This document shows, one piece after another, positions 1-6,160 of a stretch of 30,384 nucleotides of DNA. The DNA comes from Acidaminococcus sp050873445 (GTDB taxonomy: Bacteria; Bacillota; Negativicutes; Acidaminococcales; Acidaminococcaceae), in NCBI RefSeq assembly GCF_050873445.1, contig NZ_JBNMIU010000025.1, positions 1 through 30,384 of the forward strand, written 5' to 3'. The position numbers and the translations under genes were made by a program. Each line of letters begins with the position of its first letter. Position 1 is the first letter of the stretch. The notes under the pieces were generated by a model. The model saw only the letters and a program-made list of their open reading frames with translations. It made no database searches and was not told the origin of the DNA.

Positions 1-60
1 AATTCCCTGTTTGGGAGTACTATAATACACAGTTAGGTTTTTCATTGTCAGTTAAATTCT

Positions 61-112
61 AACACGAAAAAGGACTTTCGGTTCGCAAGAATCGAAAGTC
101 CTTTCTCGTGTT
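61..112. terminator. Long hairpin downstream of the AAA ATPase gene
   Basis: A 20-bp inverted repeat (61-80 against 93-112, one mismatch, 12-nt loop) lies just beyond the 3' end of the minus-strand ATPase gene. Read on the minus strand it can end that transcript, although only a weak T-rich stretch follows. It could also act on a plus-strand transcript entering from the left edge. Confidence 0.6.
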
Positions 113-146
113 CATGGGGCCATTATTTCACAGCCCCTTTTCTTTT

Positions 147-1352
147 TCAGGCATCTCTGTTTAACAAAAAATCTACGATATTCACATTCTGGATGCCATT
201 GTAGTCCCGGATAAAATTCCTATCCATGGTCAGCAATACCTTTTTATACTGGTCTGGGATCTTTTGCAACGGTGCCAATTCTCTTTGCAACGTTTTATCA
301 TCCAATACAGTGGCTGAAACTTGATAATACTCTTTACGTTCCATTTTGGAAGCTACAAAATCCACTTCCAGAGTCCCCAATTTTCCTGCACCGACTTCAT
401 AGCCTCGCCGCAACAATTCCAAATAAACTACATCTTCCAGGATATGACCATAGTCGCCATTGCGAAATCCCAGTAAGGCATTGCGCAGTCCCATATCGAC
501 AATATAGAATTTCTCCTGCGTTTTCAGGTACAGCTTGCCCTTGATGTCATACCGTTTTGCTCGATAAAATACGAAGGCCTCTTCCAGCATCCGTAAATAG
601 TTGTCAATGGTAACAGCAGATGTCTTTCTCCCCTGGCTGGTCAGATATCCACTGATTTTCGAAGTGGAAACCGGATTTCCGATATTATCCGCAAGGAAAC
701 GAACCAGTTCTCCCAACAAAGCTGGATCACGCACCTCATTGCGCTGGATGATATCTTTCATCAGTACTGTATCATAAATACCGGAAAGAACAGTCTGAAT
801 GGTCTGCAGATCCTGAGGCAATCCCGGGATCACCGGCATACCTCCGAATCGAAGATATTGTTGAAAAGCAAAATCCGGATTGGCTGTTTGGTTTGGCAGA
901 AACTCCATGTATTCCCGGAAGGAAAGAGGCAACACCCGAATTTCCACATACCGCCCTGAAAGAAGTGTAGAAATTTCAGAAGAGAGCAATCTGGCATTGG
1001 ACCCTGTCAGATAGATATCGCACTGTCCTTCTGCAAATAGAGAATTAACCGCTTTTTCCCACCCATCAACCTGTTGGATTTCATCCAGCAGGAGATAGGC
1101 TTTCTGCCCTTTCGGGATTCGGTTTTTCAAAAATTGGTACAAGTGCCGATAATCCCGGATGGAATCCAGGGCCATCCATTCAAAATTCAGGTGGATAATA
1201 GAAGCTGATGGAACTTTCTGCGACAACAGTTCCTTTTCAAACAACTCCAAAAGGGTCGATTTCCCGGAACGGCGCAATCCAGTAATCACTTTGATCAAAG
1301 GTTGATTTTGGAAGGCACGCAATTTTCGTAGATATAATTCTCTTTTTATCAT
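147..1352 (-). CDS. AAA+ ATPase with C-terminal DUF4143 domain
   Basis: This is a 401-residue cytoplasmic ATPase of the AAA_14/DUF4143 family. The P-loop GLRRSGKST lies near residues 26-34 and the Walker B segment LLLDEIQQ near 88-95. The C-terminal half (about 200-400) has the DUF4143 pattern, ending in a nuclease-like core with an EVDFV strand and a YYQVS strand. Families of this kind are widespread, often imported, and of uncertain function. Some are thought to act as antitoxin-like or DNA-related ATPases. The gene is visibly AT-rich compared with all its neighbours, which suggests horizontal transfer. The ATG at 1352 has only a weak AAGATGA ribosome site. It has its own promoter region containing two copies of a TATAGTATACT palindrome. 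Confidence 0.85.
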   Translation of the reverse strand: MIKRELYLRKLRAFQNQPLIKVITGLRRSGKSTLLELFEKELLSQKVPSASIIHLNFEWMALDSIRDYRHLYQFLKNRIPKGQKAYLLLDEIQQVDGWEKAVNSLFAEGQCDIYLTGSNARLLSSEISTLLSGRYVEIRVLPLSFREYMEFLPNQTANPDFAFQQYLRFGGMPVIPGLPQDLQTIQTVLSGIYDTVLMKDIIQRNEVRDPALLGELVRFLADNIGNPVSTSKISGYLTSQGRKTSAVTIDNYLRMLEEAFVFYRAKRYDIKGKLYLKTQEKFYIVDMGLRNALLGFRNGDYGHILEDVVYLELLRRGYEVGAGKLGTLEVDFVASKMERKEYYQVSATVLDDKTLQRELAPLQKIPDQYKKVLLTMDRNFIRDYNGIQNVNIVDFLLNRDA

Positions 1353-1368
1353 ATTTTGTCATCTTTTC

Positions 1369-1440
1369 TATAGTATACTTTAAAAACTTTTATTTTTGTG
1401 TTTTTTATATAGTATACTATATTTTTCTGTAATTGCAAAC
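1369..1440 (-). promoter_or_regulatory. Promoter and palindromic sites of the ATPase gene
   Basis: On the minus strand a -35-like TTTGCA (1434-1439) lies 16 bp before TATACT (1412-1417). This -10 sits inside a perfect 16-bp palindrome, ATATAGTATACTATAT (1407-1422). A second, partial copy of the same palindrome occurs at 1369-1380, 40 bp nearer the gene, and also contains TATACT. The layout fits a promoter with overlapping operator sites, but could simply be two -10 boxes. Confidence 0.45.
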
Positions 1441-1468
1441 CTGATATCATGCGCCTCAATATGACAAA

Positions 1469-1503
1469 GACGGGGTGTGAAAAAATACTTTTCACACCCC
1501 GTC
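1469..1503 (-). terminator. Terminator-like hairpin (GGGGTGTGAA family) after luxS
   Basis: A 15-bp perfect inverted repeat beginning GACGGGGTGTGA has a short loop. It lies downstream of luxS on the minus strand, directly behind a first hairpin. Related hairpins occur near 10147 and 27661. Confidence 0.65.
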
Positions 1504-1517
1504 ACCAGCCACTGGAT

Positions 1518-1541
1518 AAAATTTGCCGTCGGCAAATTTTT
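1518..1541 (-). terminator. luxS-proximal terminator hairpin
   Basis: A 10-bp stem with a 3-nt loop (1518-1527 against 1531-1540) begins within the luxS stop codon on the minus strand. With the next hairpin it makes a double terminator. Confidence 0.6.
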
Positions 1542-2019
1542 ATTCCACAATCTTCCGTTCGTAGGGATCACTGCTAATCCCTTTTGCCAGGATTTCCTTA
1601 GCCCATTCCTGGGCACAGAACAGAGAATGATCCTTGTAGTTGCCGCATTCCTTCTTCTGCGTTCCCGGTACCTGGTCCCAGGTGGTCTTCGTCACCAGTT
1701 CCAGGGCTTCCTTCAGGGCCTTGGCTACTTCCGCAGCGGGATGGATGCCCCAGCACAGCAGGTGGAACCCGGTGCGGCAGCCAAACGGCGAACAGTCCAG
1801 ATACCCTTTGATCCGGGGCCGCAGATACAGGGCCAGCAGATGTTCCAGAGTGTGCATCCCGGCAGTGGGGATTTCCTGCACATTAGGCTGGGCCAGTCGG
1901 ATGTCATAGTTGGACACGATGTCCCCATGTTTCCCGGTTTCCTGGGAAATCAGCCGCACATACGGTGCCTTCACTTTCGTATGGTCCAACGTAAAACTTT
2001 CAATGATGACTTTTTCCAT
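1540..2019 (-). CDS. luxS: S-ribosylhomocysteine lyase LuxS
   Basis: LuxS cleaves S-ribosylhomocysteine to homocysteine and 4,5-dihydroxy-2,3-pentanedione, the precursor of autoinducer-2. It works in the activated methyl cycle in the cytosol. The 159-residue length is normal for the family. The zinc site HTLEH (H56, H60) with C125 in the ECGNYKDH segment is intact, as are E59 and the catalytic cysteine C81 in DCSPFGCRTGF. The reading frame extends upstream to a GTG at 2037, but ATG 2019 is chosen because it follows a strong GGAGAGGAG ribosome site that the longer version would swallow. A DUF190 gene ends upstream, with a hairpin between them. Only about 32 nt separate hairpin and start, so luxS may depend on read-through. 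Confidence 0.97.
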   Translation of the reverse strand: MEKVIIESFTLDHTKVKAPYVRLISQETGKHGDIVSNYDIRLAQPNVQEIPTAGMHTLEHLLALYLRPRIKGYLDCSPFGCRTGFHLLCWGIHPAAEVAKALKEALELVTKTTWDQVPGTQKKECGNYKDHSLFCAQEWAKEILAKGISSDPYERKIVE

Positions 2020-2051
2020 TGCAAAACTCCTCTCCACAGGTAAAGAACGAA

Positions 2052-2075
2052 AGGGTGCTGCCTTGGCAACACCCT
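2052..2075 (-). terminator. Hairpin between the DUF190 gene and luxS
   Basis: An 11-bp stem with one G-T pair (2052-2062 against 2065-2075) follows the DUF190 stop codon. On the minus strand it is followed by TTCGTTCTTT, a fair T-rich tract. It lies about 32 nt before the luxS start, so it may attenuate rather than fully stop transcription. Confidence 0.6.
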
Positions 2076-2083
2076 CTTATTTT

Positions 2084-2479
2084 TTATACTTCTTTTGCCG
2101 GATCGTTTCGGCTGGCGATTCCTTTCCTGTACTCTTCCCTTACAAAGTTGGTTTCCAGCATCTGGATATCCTCCACTGTAGCCACCCCGTGGCGCAGGTT
2201 CTCTTCCAGGAAGGGATACAGGAGTTCGACCTGTTCCTTCTTGTCGATGATGGTAATGATCACCGGCAGGTTGATGGCTTCCGATACGCTGATGAACAAC
2301 CGCCGTTCCCTGCCCCGCACCCGGCTCCCATAACCCTGGGTACCCCGCAGCATGGTGCAGCCGGCGATCTTGTACTTGCCGCACAGATCGAAGATTGCCT
2401 TATAGAACGGTTTATCCTTGTAGAAGAAGTCCTCTCCTACATAGATGGTCAGTTTGGTCAATTTCAAGAATTCAGCCAT
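2084..2479 (-). CDS. DUF190 family protein
   Basis: This is a 131-residue cytosolic protein of the DUF190 family (PF02641), which has a PII-like, ferredoxin-type fold. The family features visible are an early LTIYVGE strand, a GCTMLRGTQGYG loop (about residues 41-52) and a later LPVIITIIDK strand. Its function is unknown. In many bacteria it is encoded beside fluoride exporter (CrcB) genes, but no crcB is seen here. ATG 2479 is preferred over the upstream TTG because a GGAGG ribosome site lies 9-10 nt before it. luxS follows downstream across a hairpin, so the two may share a transcript. Confidence 0.88.
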   Translation of the reverse strand: MAEFLKLTKLTIYVGEDFFYKDKPFYKAIFDLCGKYKIAGCTMLRGTQGYGSRVRGRERRLFISVSEAINLPVIITIIDKKEQVELLYPFLEENLRHGVATVEDIQMLETNFVREEYRKGIASRNDPAKEV

Positions 2480-2525
2480 ATGCTGTCCCTCCAATTTTGT
2501 GAAAATTCTCTTTTCCTTTATCTTT

Positions 2526-2554
2526 ATTGTAACATAAATTTTGATTCTTCGTAA
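2526..2554 (-). promoter_or_regulatory. Promoter for the DUF190 gene (and probably luxS)
   Basis: On the minus strand TTACGA (2549-2554) is followed after 17 bp by TACAAT (2526-2531), with an extended -10 TG just upstream. Transcription would begin about 40 nt before the start codon. No equally good promoter is seen between this gene and luxS. Confidence 0.55.
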
Positions 2555-2572
2555 TAGAGAGAAGGGAAATGA

Positions 2573-3349
2573 TTAATTTTCCAGTCTTTCCTGCTTCTGC
2601 CGGGCCTGCCGTTTCCGTTTGCGGTAGTAGGCGTTGCCCACGCCGCCCAGCACCAGCAGCACCATGAACCAGCCGGCAGCTTTCACCGGATTCAGGTAGG
2701 TCACGGTGGCGTCCATGGGCGTCTTTTCTCCCAAAGGCAGCTTCCAGGTCAGGGTCCTGCGGTCATCGCTGACTGTGGTAGCATTGGTGTCATCCACAGC
2801 GGTAGGCAATACCAGGGTAAATTGCAGGTCGAACTGCTTCATCACGTTCCGGAGCACAGCCTGGGCATTCTGATCTTTCATTTCCCCTTTGGGTTCCATG
2901 TTGATGCCCGTATGGACACTGATGGTATCGAACAGCAGCCCGCTCTGGAGCTGCACCACCGGTTCCCGTTTCTCTTTGGACACCGCCGGTTCCTTGGCCT
3001 TCTGTCCGGGCCTGCCCTTGTCAGTGGCGGCCTGGGCAGCCTGCTGCCAGGTACGGATGTCGAAGGTCTTCAGTACCTTGGAATCCTTGATGTCCTTCAG
3101 CTGGTTGTAGTGCTTCCGGGCCACGAAGCCTTCATACTGGCCCTCTTTGGCGTCCTGGATGGCGTAGCCGTCTTCCTTGAAATCCTTCGAGAAAGCGTCC
3201 ACAGTGGGTTTCAGCACCGGAGCCGAAACCAGCTGGCAGGTGAGATCAGCTGCTCCCAGACGGGTGATTTCCAGGGTGATATGTCCTTTGGCGCAGCCGC
3301 TCAGCAGCGTAGTCAGCACCAGGCACAAAAGGAGTACGAGTTTTTTCAT
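2573..3349 (-). CDS. LppM/DUF3153-like lipoprotein with C-terminal membrane anchor
   Basis: This 258-residue predicted lipoprotein has a signal peptide and lipobox LLSGC (lipidated C19). A mainly beta-rich extracytoplasmic region follows. A single C-terminal membrane segment (about 226-240) ends in a strongly basic tail, YYRKRKRQARQK. This two-anchor layout, with the early GHITLEI strand, resembles the LppM/DUF3153 group, but the assignment is tentative. The middle (about 105-135) is a charged, low-complexity linker. The start overlaps the end of the acyl-CoA ligase gene by 4 nt (ATGA), indicating translational coupling, so the two probably work in the same process. No terminator is visible after the stop codon. 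The function is not known. Confidence 0.75.
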   Translation of the reverse strand: MKKLVLLLCLVLTTLLSGCAKGHITLEITRLGAADLTCQLVSAPVLKPTVDAFSKDFKEDGYAIQDAKEGQYEGFVARKHYNQLKDIKDSKVLKTFDIRTWQQAAQAATDKGRPGQKAKEPAVSKEKREPVVQLQSGLLFDTISVHTGINMEPKGEMKDQNAQAVLRNVMKQFDLQFTLVLPTAVDDTNATTVSDDRRTLTWKLPLGEKTPMDATVTYLNPVKAAGWFMVLLVLGGVGNAYYRKRKRQARQKQERLEN

Positions 3350-4842
3350 AAGGCCCTCCCGGCAGTTCTATCTTTTTCCAAAATCTTCAGGGTTTGTTTC
3401 CGCAATTGGTTTTTCAGCAATTTGCCCAAGTGGTTCCTGGGCAGTGTATCCGTCAGGAAATATTTCTTCGGTACCTTGTAGGCAGCAATCTGTTTCAGCA
3501 AGGTTCGGCGCAGAGCCCGGAAATCCACTTCTGCTCCCGGCTCCGTAACCACCCAGGATGCCACAGCCTGACCCCGCAGCGGATCCGGCACGCCGATCAC
3601 CGCCGCTTCGGCTACCCCCGGATACGCCTGGATGGCTTCTTCCACCTCCCGGGGATAGATGTTCTCCCCGCTGGAGATGATCATATCCTTCAGCCGGTCC
3701 ACCAGGAACAGGTAGCCGTCCTGGTCAAAGTACCCCACATCCTCCGTGTGGAACCAGCCGCCCCGGAAAGCTTTCTCTGTAGCTTCCGGCAGGTTCAAAT
3801 ATCCCAGCATCACATTGGGGCCCCGGACCCCGATTTCACCCTTCTGCCCGGGCGGCAGGACCGTTCCATCCGGCCCCAGGATCGCTGCCTCCACTCCGTG
3901 GACGGGGAGACCGATGGACCCGAACCGGGTATGCCCCGGCTGGTTGAAACTCACTACCGGAGAGGTCTCCGAAAGACCATAACCGTCCAGCAGAGGCCGT
4001 CTGCACCAGGCACTGAACCGTTCGCCCAGTCCTTCGCCCAGACTGGCCCCACCGCTGATGAAAAGCCGTACACTCTCCAGTTCCCGAAGGTCAGCTCCGT
4101 CCACCAGGAGTTCCATCACCGCCGGCACCCCTACGAACACGGTCACTTTCTGGGCCTGGACCAGCCGCAGGGCCGTCTTAAAATTGTAGGTGGTCTGGAT
4201 GATGACGGGATTCCCTAAAAGTAGAGAACTAGTGACACATACGGTCCAACCATAACAGTGGTACATGGGCAGCAGGCACAGCACCCGGTCCTCCGGCCGC
4301 TGTCCCACCGCCTCCACATAGGCCCGGGCATTGGTCAAGAGGTTCCGGTGGGTGAGCATGGCTCCCTTGGGCCGCCCGGTGGTGCCGGAGGTGTAGATGA
4401 TGGTACAGTTGTCCGTTTCCTGCCGCTTGACCGGCCGCAGGGGCTGATCCACAGCCGCATCCAGTTCCTCGTACTGGAACTGCCGCACTCCCGTAAGTCC
4501 CTGCTCTGCCAGGGCTTCCTTCAGTTCCAGGGGCTGCCGGGTGATCAGAAAGGAAATCCCCGCATCCTTCAGGATGTATGCCACCTCCCGGGGCGCCAGC
4601 TGGAAATTCAGCGGTACGATGACGCCCCCGGCCCGGATCACAGCCAGATAGGCAGTGACGAACCCGCTGCAGTTGCGGCTAAACAGCCCCACCCGCTCTC
4701 CGGGCAGCAGACCTTGGGCCTGGAGGAACCGGGCCCAGTGGTCCACCCTTTTTTCCAGTTCCCCATAGGTCACCGATCCCTGGGCGTCCACCAGAGCCAG
4801 CCGCTCCGGATCCTTCCCTTTTACCAATTCATCATAAAACAT
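3346..4842 (-). CDS. Class I adenylate-forming acyl-CoA ligase
   Basis: This 498-residue member of the ANL superfamily activates a carboxylic acid as acyl-AMP and transfers it to CoA. The phosphate-binding loop YTSGTTGRPKG is at 150-160. The YGLSETSP motif, the GWFHTEDVGYFDQDGY segment and the hinge DRLKDMIISSGENIYPREVE are all present, and the catalytic lysine in NHLGK is near K474. Length and motifs fit fatty acid or related long-chain substrates, but the substrate cannot be read from sequence. The start is firm: AAGGAGG lies 6-7 nt before the ATG. It is the first gene of a two-gene unit with the lipoprotein gene. A thioesterase gene starts divergently only 75 bp away. Confidence 0.9.
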   Translation of the reverse strand: MFYDELVKGKDPERLALVDAQGSVTYGELEKRVDHWARFLQAQGLLPGERVGLFSRNCSGFVTAYLAVIRAGGVIVPLNFQLAPREVAYILKDAGISFLITRQPLELKEALAEQGLTGVRQFQYEELDAAVDQPLRPVKRQETDNCTIIYTSGTTGRPKGAMLTHRNLLTNARAYVEAVGQRPEDRVLCLLPMYHCYGWTVCVTSSLLLGNPVIIQTTYNFKTALRLVQAQKVTVFVGVPAVMELLVDGADLRELESVRLFISGGASLGEGLGERFSAWCRRPLLDGYGLSETSPVVSFNQPGHTRFGSIGLPVHGVEAAILGPDGTVLPPGQKGEIGVRGPNVMLGYLNLPEATEKAFRGGWFHTEDVGYFDQDGYLFLVDRLKDMIISSGENIYPREVEEAIQAYPGVAEAAVIGVPDPLRGQAVASWVVTEPGAEVDFRALRRTLLKQIAAYKVPKKYFLTDTLPRNHLGKLLKNQLRKQTLKILEKDRTAGRAL

Positions 4843-4917
4843 GCTGCCTCCTTGCCTTTCCAGACGAAAACGAGTAAGATGGAATTGTGAAAATCCTTAT
4901 AGAAAGAAGTGGATCTT

Positions 4918-5313
4918 ATGAAAGAATTTCGTATTGGCGCCGTGGGCGAAGCCACGGAAACTGTACTCCATACCAACACGGCTGCAGCCATGGGCAGCGG
5001 CTCCCTGGATGTGTATGCCACCCCGGCCATGCTGGCTCTGATGGAAAAAGCAGCCTGCAGCATCGTCAATCCCTGCCTGGATGATGACACCACCAGCGTG
5101 GGCATCGGCGTGAACCTGTCCCATGACGCAGCCACTGCCGTAGGCAAGACTGTTACTGCCAAAGCCGTCCTGGTGGGCGTGGATGGCCGGAAACTGACCT
5201 TCAAGATCACCGTTTCCGACAACTACGGCACCATCGGCCAGGCCACCCATGAACGGTTCCTGGTAAACAAAGCCAAGTTCCTGGGCAAGCTGGCTGCCAA
5301 AGACAAGAAATAA
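4918..5313 (+). CDS. FlK-like (hot-dog fold) acyl-CoA thioesterase
   Basis: This 131-residue hot-dog protein is similar to fluoroacetyl-CoA thioesterase FlK and its housekeeping relatives, which hydrolyse acyl-CoA. The FlK catalytic triad Thr-Glu-His is conserved with the same spacing: T35 in YATPAM, E43 in LMEKA and H69 in LSHDAA. FlK has T42, E50 and H76. The natural substrate is unlikely to be fluoroacetyl-CoA, and a short or medium acyl-CoA is more probable. ATG 4918 is chosen over the GTG at 4909, with AAAGAAG upstream as ribosome site. It is divergent from an acyl-CoA ligase and ends 7 nt from the convergent folD stop with no terminator between. Confidence 0.87.
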   Translation: MKEFRIGAVGEATETVLHTNTAAAMGSGSLDVYATPAMLALMEKAACSIVNPCLDDDTTSVGIGVNLSHDAATAVGKTVTAKAVLVGVDGRKLTFKITVSDNYGTIGQATHERFLVNKAKFLGKLAAKDKK

Positions 5314-5320
5314 AAACGGA

Positions 5321-6139
5321 TCAGAAGCTGCGGGTGAGGGTTTCCATGACCATAAGATTGCTCACCACGCCTACACCGCCGGGAACAGGAGTATACGCCG
5401 AAGCTTTCGCTTTTTTGGCTGCTTCGGACACATCTCCCACCAGTTTCCCATCCACGGAGTTGATTCCCACATCGATTACCACAGCGCCTTCACGGATCAT
5501 ATCTTCCGTGATCAGATCGGGCTTGCCCACTGCGCTGATGATCACATCTGCCTGCCTGGTAATGGCAGGCAGATTTTTTGTACGCGAACGGCAGACGGTC
5601 ACCGTGGCATACCGGCCCATGAGCATCAGCGTCAGCGGCCGTCCCACCACTTCACCATAGCCCACCATGGCCACATTCTGCCCTTCCAGGGGAATGCCAT
5701 AGTGGTCCAGGATGGCCATGCATGCCCGGGGCGTACAGGGCCCCCAGGGAGTGATGCCCAGGTACAGCCGTCCGCTGTTGATGGGATGCACGCAGTCCAT
5801 ATCCTTTTCCGGGTCCAGCTGCCGGATCAGCTCCAGCTTGCTGATCTGTCTGGGCACGGGCATCAGGGGCAGGATACCCGTGATGGCGGGATCCTTGCTC
5901 AGCTCCCGGAGAACCCTTCCAGCCTCTTCCTGGCTGGTCTTTTCCGGCAGTTCCACATCCCGGGTCTTTACGCCCAGGCTGGCTGCTGTTTTCAGCAGGC
6001 TCCTTTTATACACCTTAGCTGCCGGGTTGTCCCCCACCAAGAAGGTGGCCAGAGTCAGGTCCCGGCCAGCGAATTTTTCCTTCAGCTGCTGGCGGATGGC
6101 ATCTGCCACCGGTTTGCCATAAAGAATTGTCTGTTCCAT
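5321..6139 (-). CDS. folD: FolD-family methylenetetrahydrofolate dehydrogenase, divergent
   Basis: This 272-residue FolD homologue is expected to oxidise methylene-tetrahydrofolate to methenyl-tetrahydrofolate with NAD(P). Canonical FolD also hydrolyses the product to formyl-tetrahydrofolate. Family landmarks are VGDNPAAKVY (Y44), the DMDCVHP segment (D115), PCTP, the dinucleotide-binding VGxxxxVGRP and TPVPGGVG. A gapless comparison with recalled E. coli FolD shows that the cyclohydrolase lysine (K54) is Leu48 and the glutamine of VQLPLP (Q98) is Leu92. PCTPxG is PCTPRA, and GGVGPMT is GGVGVVS. It may be a dehydrogenase-only enzyme or a paralogue with another role. It is the last gene of the trmB-ftsW-PBP operon, 21 nt after the PBP gene, with a good GGAGGAAGG ribosome site. 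Confidence 0.88.
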   Translation of the reverse strand: MEQTILYGKPVADAIRQQLKEKFAGRDLTLATFLVGDNPAAKVYKRSLLKTAASLGVKTRDVELPEKTSQEEAGRVLRELSKDPAITGILPLMPVPRQISKLELIRQLDPEKDMDCVHPINSGRLYLGITPWGPCTPRACMAILDHYGIPLEGQNVAMVGYGEVVGRPLTLMLMGRYATVTVCRSRTKNLPAITRQADVIISAVGKPDLITEDMIREGAVVIDVGINSVDGKLVGDVSEAAKKAKASAYTPVPGGVGVVSNLMVMETLTRSF

Positions 6140-6160
6140 TCTACTTTCCTTCCTCCGCTT

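Noticed and set aside
2020..2083. SAM or SAH riboswitch upstream of luxS
   Set aside because: The leader is too short and contains only a simple hairpin.
2822..3481. Long open frames on the strand opposite the lipoprotein and ligase genes
   Set aside because: They mirror real genes and have no ribosome sites or family motifs; the minus-strand genes have clear domains.
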